Below, piece by piece: positions 22,205-35,302 of a DNA stretch of 64,000 nt. Under the pieces are notes generated by a model that worked only from the letters and a program-made list of their open reading frames with translations, made no database searches and was not told the DNA's origin. How positions within the stretch are numbered: position 1 is the first letter of the stretch; every line of letters begins with the position of its first letter. The translations under genes and the position numbers were made by a program. The stretch is taken from the NCBI GenBank assembly GCA_001792895.1, contig MARA01000005.1, positions 2,356,001 to 2,420,000 on the forward strand, written 5' to 3'. This DNA is from Lentinus brumalis. Its lineage: Eukaryota; Basidiomycota; Agaricomycetes; Polyporales; Polyporaceae.

Positions 22205-25200
22205 ATGACTAGCCGTTTGAAACGAAAACTCAACGATCTTGGCGTGGACACAGCAAGCTCGAAGGCGAACGAGTCTTTCTGCTTGGTGCGTTGGAGGAGC
22301 AGAGTCATCTTCTCCGTGTCTATGTACTCACCATACATCCTTCATCGGACAGATTGGAACGCCTTTACCGCCGCTTGAGAAGTCAAAGGACACAGGAGAG
22401 TTTGTGCCACTATGGAAGCAGGATGTACGTCTGTTCGTCTGTGCTACATGATCCGCTCGTTCAGTGGACACCCTGTGTCAGGTACGGGACGAGAAGGGGC
22501 GTAAGAGGCTGCACGGAGCGTTCACGGGAGGATTCTCTGCTGGATACTTCAACTCCGTTGGCTCGAAGGAGGGATGGACACCAGCAACATTCGTCTCGTC
22601 CCGGAGCGAACGCGCGAAGAAGAAGGCCGCACGCCCTGAAGACTTTATGGACGAGGAGGATCTTGCGGAGCTGCGGGAGAGCAGGAAGCTTGTCGATGAG
22701 CACGAGGAGATGGACTTTGGGGGAACAGCAGCGGAGAAGCGGAATCAGGCTGGCGCAGCGGACGAACAAGAGTGCGTGGTTTGTGGCTAGGGTCCGGTTG
22801 TCCAGTCTGACATTCTCCCTGAGTGCAGCCCAATCACAGCCGCACTTGCCGCCTCCCTCGCCCCCGCACCTACAGAGTCTGTGGGGGCACGCATCCTGAG
22901 GAAGATGGGCTGGCGAGTGGGCCAGGGGATCGGTCCCCGACTGACGTACGCGCAGCGCAAGGCGCAAGATGCGGGAATCATGGACCCGTCGAAGGAGGTT
23001 GAGGGGGACGAAGAGGACCTTGAAGAAGCGAAGAAGCATACATACCCTCGGCGAGACACCCCAGTGCTCATTGCGCGCCGGAAGGACAACTTCCATGGAC
23101 TCGGATACTCGCCTGGCCTCGGTCTCAATGAGAGTGTCGGCCACGGCACAGGTGGCGAGATGGGTCGTTCCGGCCCGCAGATATCTGGTATGTGTATTCT
23201 ACTGCCACGCAGCATGGCGTCACTGACGTGGCACTGGTGTGCAGCTGGCTTCGGGCTGGGTGCGCTGAACGACGCAGATGAAGATGACATTGATGTCTAT
23301 GACGGCGGCATCGGCCCATCCGCTAGAAGCCGTGTGGCGTATGACAACCTGCTCGGCGAAGACGAGCACCACATCAGCATCGGTTCGAGGAATTCTACGC
23401 GTCTGGGTGCACAAGGACCTGTGAGTGTATGCGCAGCCATACCCATCTGGTTTCTCTCCAGCTGACATGCATTCGACAAGAGAGTACCACCTGGTATCAC
23501 GCAGACTTTCAACGATGGCACACCTGTATTGAAAGGCTTTGTGCTGTCGGATAAGCCTGTCTCGGAAGACAGATGGTGCGTATCAGCGGTGTGGCCGAAC
23601 CATGTCATACTGACCTTGTTCCAGGTTCCCTCTGCCGGATGTACCGCCAGGGTGGCAACCAAACCCGAAGAGAGTATGGAAACAAGGCAAGAACAAGGAG
23701 AATGAAGGTGCAACTGCAGACCGAATGAGTGGCCCCCAGCGCCCTACTCAATCGCACGCGACGTGGAAGGCGAGTCAGTTGTCCGCTGATGAGGTCAGTC
23801 GTCCATCGTCCCGTGGTTATTCTAGGCTGAAGTGCATACTGTGTAGCGAGGAACAATGCTGGGCGAGGCGCCTTTGCCAGCGAAGACACGTTCCATCTTC
23901 GAGTTTCTTTCACAGAAGGACCGGGACCGCTTACAAGCCTTCCGCGCTACCCGATCCGAGGGTGCCCCCCAGCTATCGCCTGCTGCCCGCCCACCGTCAC
24001 CGGGACCACCACCTCCCGCCCCCGGCGGTGTGCAAATCCCTCGTCTTCATCCCTCTGTCGCCAAAGCCGCGCTCACGGGTTTCCAGCCATTCACTGCTGA
24101 CCCGCTGAAACAGTCACGATACACTGCATTCCTTGGCTTCCAGGCGGATGCATTGTCCGAGGGCCTCGGGTTTGGCCCCCTCCCTGGGCAGAGCACCGAA
24201 GAGTTCAACAAGGAGCTACAGGACTATGCGAAGTCCGCCACGGTCTTTAAGCCGCTCTCCGGCGCTATGGCGGACCGCTTCCGCTCTGGGGCAGTGGTCG
24301 AGCTGGGTCCGAACGTCGTCGAGGGGCTGCACCAGCCTACGTCCTACACCGACAGCACTGACCCTGACGGAGAGACCAAGGAAGAGAGGGAAGAAGACCC
24401 TAAGCTGAGTGCGGTGCGGATGGGAATGTTCGGTCGTTTGACTCGCGAGACCGTCCCCTGGCAGCCCGCTCGGTTGCTGTGCAAGCGGTTCGGCGTGAAG
24501 GAGCCGGAGGTGGACACGACCGCGCAGGCGGGCGCTGCCTCTTCTGACTTTGAGTTCGCGACGACGGAGGCGCAGGCGAAGAGGGATGCAGGCGCCCCCG
24601 CGGGTCCGGCGCCAGCGATGATCACGGCGGGCACGGAAGGCGGTGATGCCGTTGTAGAGGAACCCAAGAACAAGGGGCCAAGGAATCTGGCGACCGTCGG
24701 GCTCGGCGAGGACGAGACGCAGGGCACGGATACCCTCACGTACCAGCGGCCGGCAATGGACGTATTCAAGGCGATCTTCGCTAGCGATGACGAGGATAGC
24801 GATGACGAGGGGGAGGAGGAGGATAAGTCGACGCCCCCTCTGACTCTGCCCGACGTTCTCATGCCGCCCCCACCAAACCCCGTAGTGACTCCGGCTCCTC
24901 CGCCGAACACGCCAGCAGAGAAAATCGATCTCGCGACGTTCAAGCCGACTTTCGTTCCGCGCTCGGAGCGCGTGTCTGGCAAGGACAAGGCTTCGGAGAA
25001 GAGCAAGGAGAAGAAGGACAAGGAGAAGAAGAGGCCGAAGGCGGCGCTGATGTCTTTCGACGTCGAGGACGATGGGAGCATGCCCAGCTTTGGCCCGACG
25101 TCCACGCACAAGGAGAAGAAGCATCGGGATGGCGAGCGCAAGAAGAAGAGGCGGAAGGAGAAGCAGGACGACGAGGAAGACGATAGCATGTGGGTGGAGA

Positions 25201-25337
25201 AACCTGCGCCGGAGGTCGTGAAGAGCCTCCCCGTCGCGGCCGTGCCTGTGGATGGCAACGAGGGTGGTGTGGATGGGACTGGGACGGATGCCGCAGGTCC
25301 GCAGAGAGGGCGGAAACGGGCGATCGACTTCATGTAG
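22205..25337 (+). CDS. G-patch domain protein, GPATCH1/TGH-like spliceosome-associated factor
   Basis: Homologue of metazoan GPATCH1 and plant TOUGH, spliceosome-associated nuclear proteins. Exons begin [15 protein letters not shown] at 22205. The N-terminal TGH/DUF1604 block spans the next exons: GTPLPPLEK, then [21 protein letters not shown] and [12 protein letters not shown], then [14 protein letters not shown]. The G-patch is [20 protein letters not shown] near 22.9 kb. Later come [58 protein letters not shown], and a long last exon (about 23.85-25.34 kb) with [15 protein letters not shown] and [14 protein letters not shown]. The C terminus is a Lys/Glu-rich disordered tail. At least eight introns; the ones checked keep frame. 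Length is about 850 residues, as expected for the family. Confidence 0.92.
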
Positions 25338-26028
25338 GCAATATGTATGGGACTTATTGTGTTATTTCTATGATGCTTCCGGCGCGCCCCTTCGCGTCCC
25401 CGACTACATCTCATGATTCTGGTGCAGCTGCAAGCAAAACACTGATATCATCATCCCTCCGCACCATTGGGTCCTGTGTTTACTGATTCAGTATGTGTAG
25501 GTATGTATATGTCGATCGGTTGGTATCTTGCCGCGCAGCAGGCGCCCGTCGGCCAGTAAGTATTGAGTATCGGCTTCCGTTGAAACAACTGCTTCCTACT
25601 ACTTCATTACTACTCATGCTACGGCGGATGCATCAAGCTACTCACCTATCAGCTAGCCGCAAGGAGATGGTGCGTGCACGACGCAACTAGCAATCCCTTT
25701 CCCCAGCTTTCCCCTTGAGCGATATCGATTCAGTTTCACCGAGCAATTGGCGCGGCCTTGGGCGTACCTAAGGGTCAACACTTGACGTCGCACGAAAGGT
25801 ATAGGATCCGACGTTCTGGTAGGTCAGATTCCTTCGTGATGGCACGATTCAGAAACCTCTTGTCCTAACAGCTTCCAAGTTAGTACTTCCGCTCAACTTC
25901 CTAGATGCAGCAGACTCCAGACCGACATCCGAGGCGCAAGCACAACCATTCAGACCTACGACTCGGATGACATCTGTACACACTTGCCACGAGGAGGGCT
26001 CCGCTCACTTTCGGACACACAGAAGTTA
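25338..26028. other. Intergenic
   Basis: 3' flank of the G-patch gene. Nothing further recognised before the tandem duplication. Confidence 0.4.
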
Positions 26029-26220
26029 GTTGAAGTGCATCCGAGTTCGCGGTCACACCTGTGTAGGAAATGGGCAAATAGTGAGTGCCACAGATGACTT
26101 GGTGGTTAAGCGTACGATGGGAGCGTTGAAGTGCATCCGAGTTCGCGGTCACACCTGTGTAGGAAATGGGCAAATAGTGAGTGCCACAGATGACTTGGTG
26201 GTTAAGCGTACGATGGGAGC
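26029..26220. repeat. Perfect tandem duplication of a 96-bp unit
   Basis: 26029-26124 and 26125-26220 are identical over the full 96 bp, starting GTTGAAGTGCATCCGAGTTC and ending GTACGATGGGAGC. The first four bases of the unit (GTTG) recur after the second copy. The unit is a multiple of three, so a frame crosses both copies, but it has no recognisable protein similarity. Identity implies a very recent duplication or gene conversion. Confidence 0.9.
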
Positions 26221-27840
26221 GTTGTGTGTGCACTGATGATGCACTTTCAAAGTGTACACTCACAGTGGAATTATGAGGACGTCAGTCTTCTAGGATGATT
26301 CAGCCCCGTCCATGCATCCAACAGGCGAACCCGCTCCGAAATTGGCTGTCGGTTGCGCCTCCCTCCAAGTAGGTGACTGATGCGAATAGGTAGCTGTGTA
26401 AACCACCTTGGGGCTGGGCGGGTACTATGCATAGGTAGCCCCACTACGTCAGAAGCAACGACGTTCGGTCGTGCTGCCTGTCAAATTGGTGTGTTCAAGG
26501 CCTGGTTGGCTCGGAACGTTGACCCCAGTGAGTACTCCGGCGGTTGTACCTAGGCTCATCGATGTCATGCAGCATCACCTGTCGTACGAAGGCCCTCGAG
26601 GGCAATCTGTTCTACTTCAAACGGACATCTGGGACGCGACCAGGAGGACTCACCTGTACTCCACATAAGTATGTCTCCTTCGGTGTCTAGTCAGTCCTGT
26701 ACTGGAGGTGAAGTACAAGTATTGAGCATCATATACGGTGGATGGCCCGCGAACGCAGGAGATTCGGACACGCCGGAGGAAGAACGTAGTGCAAAGGGGA
26801 GCTCGAGAGTAATCGAGTGAGTTGGGTAGGACGCTCTGCTAGTGTGAGTGCTGTGCAGTATCCCGATGATTGCAGCAGGAGCCCGCAGCGACTGAGGCTC
26901 ACATCCACCAGCGATCAGAGGTACTGTGCGTTGCAGAAGCCGGAACTCGAACACCGGAACGATATCGACGCGTGGTCCCCACGCCCGGTTGTCGGAACCG
27001 CGCCTGGGCACCTCAGACTCACAGAACTGGTCCCGCCGGCCCCCCGTTGCACTCGCCCGCATCCGCTGTCGCGCCCTTCATTCTCCAGCTCCATTCATAG
27101 GCTACCTGGCACCATTCCAGCCGCTAGATGCTCCTCCATCGAGTCCAACCTCATGCAGTAACGACGGCCCCTCACCAGTCCGCTCAGCAACACCCAGTCG
27201 GGGCTTCAAAACATCAGTGCCGCCTTGGCTCGACATCACTTGTGCTCCATTGCCGCCTTGTCCGCGGAGAGAGTGGGTTCAAGGGCTGCGATGTCCAGGT
27301 ACGTCGTTGTTCTCGAGGGCTATCCTCGGCAAGCCCTACTGTCCCATTTTGCGCCCAAGTCCACAAGATGCGCAGCCGCTTTCCGACGCTATACATGCCA
27401 ACGTCCTGAGGGGACGGCCACAATGGCCTCGACTGCCCTCTGCATATGCAGGCCCGCCTGATCGTGTCTCTGGTCCAGGACCGGAATACTGCAACCACCT
27501 GTCTGGTCTTCGTATCTGATTTCACCAAACCCCATAACCCAATGTCTAGCCTGCGGCGATAGGCCCTGACCCCAAACTCAACGATACATGGATATATGTA
27601 CACGGACCGATTAGCGGCCCTTCCTCTTCAATGACCCCCATTCCGTGCACGTTCTTCCCCACCGGTCAGGAGATGAGCAGCGGAGTTGAACGACGCACTC
27701 AACCATACGTAACAGCCTACCACTGCTTGCATCGATTACCATACGCAGGTCTCCGTGTCCCACATCCTTGACAGAGTCGATCAGCACAAAGAAGAATAGC
27801 AGCAGCGCCCCGTACCGACGATATATACTACAAATGCAGT
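26221..27840. other. Intergenic with an uncharacterised 197-codon open frame
   Basis: The longest frame is on the plus strand at 26926-27519, rich in Pro, Arg and Ser with no recognisable domain. I do not call it a gene. The rest holds nothing supportable. The right edge is the 3' flank of Nup85. Confidence 0.35.
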
Positions 27841-30615
27841 TCAGTGATACCAACCACTCGGCCTGCCTCCGACACCAATCGCACCACAGCGGGCGTAATA
27901 CCGAGCCAGCGAGAGCCGCACTGCCTGCAGCCGCTGTAGAGCGTGCTTCTCGCCGCCCTTGACCACCCGTGAGAGAACTGTCAGGTAGTCATCCCCGCTC
28001 CCTTGCGCCACGCGAAGGTGGATCTCCTCCAATTTCTGGATCAGCAGACACGCATCGCTGGAGGAGAAGAACATTGCATCATCTGAGGATCGTGCGACGA
28101 CAGTATCAGTCAGGGCCACAACAAAACGCCGGGGGAAGAGGACGTACTGCACTGCAAGAGTTCGACTGCGTCGCAGAGAAGCACGGCCCACCACGACCTT
28201 GGCGCAATCTCTTCACGGAACATCGCGATGACGTCTATTGCCGCACTCTGGCCGTCCGCGTGTGCACGGCGGTGGTGGAATTCCGCAAAGCGCACGGCGA
28301 ACTGCAATCGGTGCAAGAACACGGCAGGGGCGCGAAGCTTGGTCGCTGCGTCAGTTCGGATGTTGTGCAAAGAAGGTGCTATTTTGGCGACCAGCGATGC
28401 AAAGTTTGCCGGACCTGCAAAAGAAGTGTGGGCCAGGACCCTGGTCAGCCTTCGGTCACCGGGTCAAGGCACCGAAAAGCACAGTACATACCTTGTGCTA
28501 TGTACTCTTCGAGGACTAGGTCGATCACCCGCCCGAGGCCAGGCCAATCTTCCGCTGACGTGCAGTATGACACTGCAAGGCCATATTCGCCTTCTTGGAT
28601 GAACGTCTGGGCCGCTATCTATATCGCGCTGTCAGTGACAGCCCAACAACAGGAGGCTACTGCACTTACCCTGCACACCATTCGGCGGATCTCCTCCCGC
28701 TGATACTCGTAGCAGGTCTCGTTGACAAGCTTAAGCACCCCAGCGAGTTGACCATCCCGAATACGAGCGGCTTCCTCAGCGGAAGCTGCAGCGTTTCTTG
28801 AGGTTTGTAGGTGCAACGGTACGCGCATGAGGACCTGGTCGGCCATTTCGGCCCCAATCTGGCCACATGAGTACATATAGTCTACGGTGATCCGCCATAG
28901 CGCCGGGTCCGAGTGGAGGTAGTGCGCATACTCGAGCACGTAGTGTTGCCGTAGCGAGAGTTCAGAGCTAGGAAGATGATGAGTGAACCGTCGACGGTGG
29001 AGTGAGCACCTGCGAGCACACTCACTCGTCAGGCTCGGCGTCGATAAGCTCGATGGGTTCCATCAAATCGGCCAAATGTGCCGCGAGCCATGTATCCAGC
29101 TGAGCAGCTTCGGAGAGCGCCTGTCTGGGCTTTCCAAGGAAGAGCGACGAATGGATCATGTCCTCCAAATCCGTTGGGTCTGGAGGCATTTCGTCCAACA
29201 CCTGCGCAACCACGTCACTGGAAGACATGTCAGCGTGAGTGTCTTATAAGTAAGAGTGTTGCTCACGGCAAGTCTTCTCGCCTCAGCCTGGTGTCGACGA
29301 AGATCCCCCACACAGCGCAGACCTCTTTCCAGTCCGCGCCCAGCTCCGCACACACCTTCTTGATCACATCTCCGCGACCCTCGACGATGCCGACGATGTC
29401 GCTGAAGCGATCCCACCAGTTCTCGAAGTCATCCTCCCGCTCGCTCTCGGGTACTCGATCGAGTTCGAGACGCAGAGTCTTCACCTTGTCCTTCCACCGC
29501 CGTGACGCAACTGCGAAGTCGCGCTCGGCAGAGAAGTGACGTAGGCGCGGTTGGTTCGTGAGAAGTGGCGTGAGTTGCTGTGCGAGACTTTGCAGATATG
29601 GGGAAGGGTGTTTAGATAGTACGTCCAGGAAAAACGCAGAGGCCTTCGACAGGCCTCGTAAGGACGTCCTGTGTATTTCAGCGAGTTGAAGACGTCAGCG
29701 AATGCCTGAGGGGCACTGTGGTACCGCGCACCTGATGAGGTATGGCCAGAAGGCCGGGTCTTCCCAGGGATGCTCTTGACTGCTTAGTTCGTCGCCTTCC
29801 TGTGTAGAAGGCTCGATGAAATGGGTGTTCAGCCACTCCATCAAATCATCTCCGATCGGAACGTTCTCTAGCCCTGGCTCGGGCATGTATAGGACGCCGA
29901 ATAGCGAAAAGCACGTGTACAGTCGCCGGTAGTGTTCAGCATCGAGCTGGAGTGGTTCTGTACGGGAGATATTTTGCTGTCCACAAGACTTTAGACGCCG
30001 CCGGTGAGAGTAGTATAATACGTGACACTGACCGAGGCGTACATGCAGCACTCCTTGCAGAAGTTGATGTAGTCGTTCGCGAGCTTGGTGACCACTTGCA
30101 TGTCATCTTCGCTTTGGAGTCTGTGACAACGGTGAATGAAGTGGCAAATTCGTGATCCAAGAACCGAACGGACATATTGACGTTCTTGCCGCGAGCCTTC
30201 TTCAACAGATTCTGCAGTGCGGCGAAGATGATGGAGGTGTCTGTAACGAACTGAGGAAAGGTTGACGACGAGGTACGAGTATATGTCGCTCATGGACTCA
30301 CCACTCTCCGTTCCGACGAAGGCGGACGCTGGCAACTCGCAAGGTAGACCTGCTGCTCCTCTGGTGGCGGAGCCTGCGAGCGGCGGATCTGAGGGTCGGC
30401 CTGCGTGTACCATGGTTGGCCTGGATCCAGCTCTGTACAATAACACCATCGAAAGTATAGCGTACATTTGGTGCGGCATATATAGCTAGCGTTTGGTCCC
30501 TCCCTGATGCCGCGAAAGACACCGTCCTCCCCGACTTCTGAAACTCTTCCGCCGCGCCCTGCTCAAACAATGGTGGGGCCAGGTGCACTGTACCAGTCGA
30601 CTGTTGTGCAGACAT
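27841..30615 (-). CDS. NUP85: Nucleoporin Nup85, Y-complex (Nup107-160/Nup84) subunit
   Basis: Scaffold alpha-solenoid protein of the nuclear pore Y-complex, partner of Sec13/Seh1 by family. On the minus strand from a start at 30615 (MSAQQSTGTVHLAPPL): FVTDTSIIFAALQNLLKKA, SVRFLDHEFATSFTVVTDS, ANDYINFCKEC, HPWEDPAFWPYLIR, KTLRLELDRVPESERED and NWWDRFSDIVGIVEG, LGADWKEVCAVWGIFVDTRL, YAHYLHSDPALWRITVDYMY, VLMRVPLHLQTS, then FSSSDACLLIQKLEEIHLRV near the end. These blocks follow the order of fungal Nup85. The stop is at 27841. About eight or nine short introns. The join between the first exon and the block ending PPSSERR (about 30.44 kb) needs a shift I could not place on strong splice sites, so the N-terminal model is tentative. 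Confidence 0.87.
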
Positions 30616-33258
30616 CGTCGTCGTACGAGGCCCCAGGTAAGAAATACGAGAAGCAAGCACGGAAGGGGAGGGTGGACGCAGAGGGTGGTGGCTGCAAGCA
30701 ACGCGCACGGCGCAGGCATGTGACCGGGCGTCTTACCGATTGCGGGCGCTCTCCAGTCTGGCCGCGCTCTTGTCAATGTCATTGAGCTTGCTGCCCGGCC
30801 GGCGGCCAGTGCACGACTTGGTCATTCTGTTCAAATCAAGCCTCAAGAGACCCAGTAAGTGGCATATACTTGTAGAAGCTGATAAAACTATGTAGGTCTT
30901 ATTTCGGTATCTTGAATTGGCCCAACTTGCCGTTCGATCATCTCCCCATACCTCCAAGTTCGTACTACGGTCAGGTCTCCACGTGTGGAAATCATACCAA
31001 CAGAGACGTGCTGAGGTACCAAAGTACCCGACTTGAACCTCAGCACATTGAGTTCCGAGTCATCATTGCAGGAAATTTTCGAGAAGAGCGGTCAGGACGA
31101 CTCGACAGCCTATGCGTAGTTTGTAGTCAGATAACGAAACTGAATCCCGCCGGGAGCTCCGCGCTCAGTCTGACCCCTCCGCATACCGGGATGCTCTTTG
31201 CGACCCAACGGTCGGCACTGCTCGCAGACGGCCCGATAGGTGTCGGTAACGAGGTGTTGTTCACTCGTCGCCCTGTGTATAAGACGGTGAGTGTTGTTCA
31301 ATGGTGTACGATGGAATCGCACTCACATCCCTGTGCATGTCTTGTCGCAGTCATGCTCTTGGGGTTTGTGCATGTCGCTGAGCCTGCAGATTGAGTGACG
31401 ACAATCGAGCTGGGACCATGTTAGAATCAATCACATCGGTCGCCAGTATGGGTACCGTACGTGCTGGCGACCAGTGTTCTGACGGAACCCACAGGCCCAC
31501 TCTATGTAGCTAACGATGTCGAAGCACATGGCAGAGTGGTGGCGTATGAGATGGTGGGGAAAGGTGAGCTGGGGTCTTGAATGACAGGCTCGCGCTAGCT
31601 GACTTATATGTCTTCTCCTCCCATTGCTGAATGCAGATTGCAATACAATTTCCGGGCACTCGACCAATTGCTCCGTAGCTCTCCATCAGCGCAGGATCTG
31701 CTTCGGTGTAGTCTTGAAGCGAAGGCTATTGAACATGCTCACATCCTGGAAGATCTAGCTACACAAGGCATCGCAGAGACGACATAAGTGTGTTGCAGAG
31801 AATTTAGTTGAAAGTGACCCCGCAGACCCCCGGCGTGTCTCAAGACCTGAGCGAACCACGGACCTGGGATGACCGCGGACCGATCATACTGAGGCATCCT
31901 CAAGTTCCCCAGACGTGTCCATCGACCGTACTGGACATGCCACGGGTGCATAACGTGTTGCATCGAGGTTTGAGATCTGAGCTATTCGCAGTGAAACGGG
32001 CGGCGCCGTGTCTTTGTTCCTCCAATTGCCTCTAACGGTTGCACTCGCATGTACCGCGAGGTTGGCTCAATACGATCAATGTCATGGAAGAAACGCCTTC
32101 TATACTTCTGTGGTGCCGTACCATCCAAACATTGTTCTGTGCCCACATCCGCAAGCTCTGCGGGTAGCCCCGTGTGTTCCCCTGGATCTGACCCTGCCCG
32201 AACTCGACGCACACGACGTGGCGAACAGGTCAAGCAACGAAGACACTGAGAAACGGCCGGACAGAATCAGTACAGACATCGACCTTTGTCCTATGTCGGC
32301 TGCTAGGGGTATTACCAGGGAAGTCAAGGTGGAGGTTGATAGACTCACCGAGCCTCGCGCAGAGTCTGTTGGTAAAGGTGTGAGACGTGTCCGACCACAG
32401 GGAGCCGACACCCCACCATGAGTTTGTCCGACTGCCACGCTTCCCGGGATGACGCGGAAGTTGCATAACGAGCGGCCACAGAATGAAGGTTAAAGTCCCG
32501 TCCGGGTACTGCCGAACCTTGCCCAGAGTCGGTCGGTGAAGGTGCAAGACTTCGCCGAAGATAGGAAACGACTAGCGCACTGGTCTGTACAGGTCCACGC
32601 TACCGATGATGACGCCGCACTTGCATACGTCCGTCACTCGCCCGCGCATGGCAGCATGAAGGCTAAAGCTTGTTCCGTCCGGGTACTCTCGACCCGGCTC
32701 TTCGTCGCTCTCTCTTACTTGAGATCTCAGATCTTGCCAACTCAGCCACCCATGGCGGCGGGAAACTACACCACGGTATGTGACTATAAGTGTACGAGCG
32801 AATGGACTTGACGGGAATCTCTACAGGATCATAAGCCCGCCAGTGCGGAGTTGGTGTCGGACTGCGGGATCGGAACCCGCAACACATAAGATCAACCTCA
32901 TACTTACGAAGTACAAGCTATGTCGCTTACACACTTCACTGCTGGTGTTTCAGGATCGACTCATAGCGAGGTAGTTGTGGGTACGCGGCCAAATCGTCTC
33001 TGCGGCTTCCGTGAGACTACAGGCCTGCTGGCAGCGGGATCGGTGCCGTATTTGCCACTCCGAAGCCGCACTTCCCTTGGGAGTTGATATGGCAATATCT
33101 GTGCAGCTCACGACTCCTTGCGTATCTCTGCCCCCTCTCTCAAGCATCAATCTCCTGTCCTTCAATAACTGAAGCCAACGAGACTACCTATCCGGTTGAC
33201 TGAACAATTTGCGTCACTGGCCCGCGAGCGAGCCTCAGGCTGAGGTTCATTAATCCCG
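30616..33258. other. Intergenic, with possible small or decayed exons on the plus strand
   Basis: About 2.6 kb. Between 31188 and 31394 a plus-strand piece (MLFATQRSALLADGPIG... to a donor at about 31289, then VMLLGFVHVAEPAD and a stop after an acceptor at about 31350) splices cleanly, and 31440-31790 has another two-exon-like piece (YEMVGK, then LQYNFRALDQLLRSSPSAQ). I cannot name either. 32330-32700 carries two degenerate copies of a stretch including CGTCCGGGTACT. A tRNA T-arm-like motif is at about 32,849-32,884 (minus). Confidence 0.35.
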
Positions 33259-35302
33259 TTGATGGCACTCGAGACCCATACACTGCTGCTCCTGCCTGCT
33301 GCTGCACTGCTGCTCTTGGTTTACATATGGCGAGCTGCCAGACGACATCTTCCACCGGGACCTCCACCATTGCCAATAATAGGCAACGTATTGGACTTTC
33401 CGCGGAAGCACTTGGGCCGAGAGTTTCGAGAGCTCTCCCGTCGATACGGTCAATCTCGTCATTTTCCCTATACGTTCACTCACGCTGAAATAGCCTTCCG
33501 ATGCAGGTGACATCGTGTACTTGGAAGTGCTCGGGCAGTCGGTCGTGATCCTCAACTCATACTCGGCAGCTTGCGAGATCATGGAGAAGAGATCTGCAAA
33601 CTACTCAGACAGACCGCAGTCAGTCATGGTAAAGCTGTACGTCGCAGTATTGGTCACTGGGTTGTGCCCTCTACTGGGAGGTCTTATTTCATGAACACGC
33701 TTCAGGACCAATCTGGACTGGATATTCGTCTTCAAGGACTACGGACAGGAATGGCGCAGGTACCGCCGTGTATTACATAGCCAGTTCCAACCCGCAATGG
33801 TTCATCGATATCAGGGGATTCAGAGAGCAGTTATCCGCAATTTGCTTCGCAACCTGCTGGAGACTCCCGAGCGATTCTCCTATCATATCAAATTGTGCGT
33901 ACCCCCGGGGGCCTATACGGTTGTGCTTGACGTACGGGCTCATCACCGCTTGCATCATATACAGCTCCTTCGCTGCGACTATTCTCAGGATCACATATGG
34001 CGTGACCCTGACGCAGGGCGATACTACATACCACCAGCTTGTGCAGAAGTTGGCACACATCGCAGAAGACATCAGTACCCCAGGTCGACACGCTGTGGAG
34101 GCATTTCCCTGCATGCAGCACCTTCCCTCCTGGATACCCGGTGGGGGTTTCAAGAGGCTCGCTGCGAGGTGGAAGAAGGAACTAGTCGCTATCCGCGATC
34201 AGCTGTACGATTCTGCGAAGGAGATGATGGTGAGCATCCCCTCTTCTGTTCACTGCATTCCTTGACCGCGCCCTCAGGACCAGCGCGGCCTGCAAGAGTC
34301 TGTGATCACGCGCCTGACAGCGGCTGGAGAAGATGAAGAGATGGTTAGGAACTTGACGGCGACGATTTACGCAGGTGCGTTCGAGCCGCATGCTCAATCC
34401 ACATGTCATCTCACGCCAGTACTTCCCTTCAGCCGGCGCCGACACCGTGAGTACCCCCAAAGCTCTCAAAGGTCAAAGTGGTCACCAAGTCCATTCTCGT
34501 TGTCAGACGAATGCTTCCGTACATGCTTTCATTATCGCCATGGCGATGTTCCCAGAAGTGCAGCACCGGGCACAGGCCGAACTCGACGCCGTCGTCAGCC
34601 CGGATCGTCTCCCTGAGCTTGACGATCAGGCTGCACTGCCGTACGTGCGTGCGCTCGTGAAAGAGGTACTGCGTTGGCATGTGGTAGCCCCGATAGGCGT
34701 GCCTCACCGCTCAGTCGACGACGACGAGTACAACGGCTTCAATATACCTGGGGAGTCCATTGTTTTCGTCAACGCATGGTGCGTTGATCACCTCCTGAGC
34801 TTCTCGAACTGACATATTCCTTTCCGCTAGGGCTCTGTCTCGAGACGAGACTATGTACGCCGACCCCGAAGCCTTCGAACCGGCGCGGTTCCTACGAGAT
34901 GGCGAGTTGGATCCCGATGTGATGGACCCGGCAACCTACATTTTTGGGTTTGGACGAAGGTCCGTCAGCGTTTCCCCGACCCCCTTCTTCACTTGCTGAC
35001 ACTGAACTCAGAATATGCCCGGGGAAAACTTTTGCAGAGGCCTCACTGTTCATGGCCTGCGCGTCGATTTTGCACGCGTTCACTATCAGTCCTCCCGTAG
35101 ACGAGAAAGGTGTGCCGCGAAAGATGGACGTGGACATGGGGAATAATCTCGCTGTTTCGTAGGTCCTTCTCATGTGGTCGTTGACGTTGATGCGTCCCGC
35201 GATGCTGACTTGTCTCTCAGGCACCCCGAACCATTTGACTGTCGCATCGTCCCTCGGGATGCTCGGAGAGCAGAACTCATCCAAGCTAACACTGCATCAT
35301 GA
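33259..35302 (+). CDS. Cytochrome P450 monooxygenase, microsomal class
   Basis: Heme-thiolate monooxygenase anchored in the ER by an N-terminal helix (residues about 5-22, LLLLPAAALLLLVYIW) followed by the proline hinge PPGPPPLPIIGN. Ten exons keep phase: 33259-33448, 33507-33636, 33706-33894, 33989-34229, 34278-34374, 34433-34446, 34507-34778, 34831-34959, 35012-35158, 35221-35302, giving 496 residues. I-helix motif AAGADT (282-287), K-helix EVLR, the ADPEAFEPARFL region, and the heme loop FGFGRRICPG with ligand Cys423. Exon 6 is only 14 nt and encodes the centre of the I helix. The protein resembles the large agaricomycete families annotated as O-methylsterigmatocystin oxidoreductase-like. 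Substrate unknown. No biosynthetic gene is adjacent. Confidence 0.93.

Noticed and set aside
24344..25414. 356-codon open frame on the minus strand
   Set aside because: It is antisense to the long last exon of the G-patch gene. Its Ser/Gly-rich composition is what the complement of a Lys/Glu/Ala-rich GC-rich exon produces, and it has no domain.
32330..32700. Two similar stretches containing CGTCCGGGTACT
   Set aside because: Similarity is limited to a few short words with irregular spacing; not enough for a repeat call.
2896..35302. Terpenoid biosynthetic gene cluster joining the sesquiterpene synthase and the P450
   Set aside because: They are 29 kb apart with signalling, tRNA modification, splicing and nuclear pore genes between them, and no transporter, regulator or prenyltransferase is adjacent to either.
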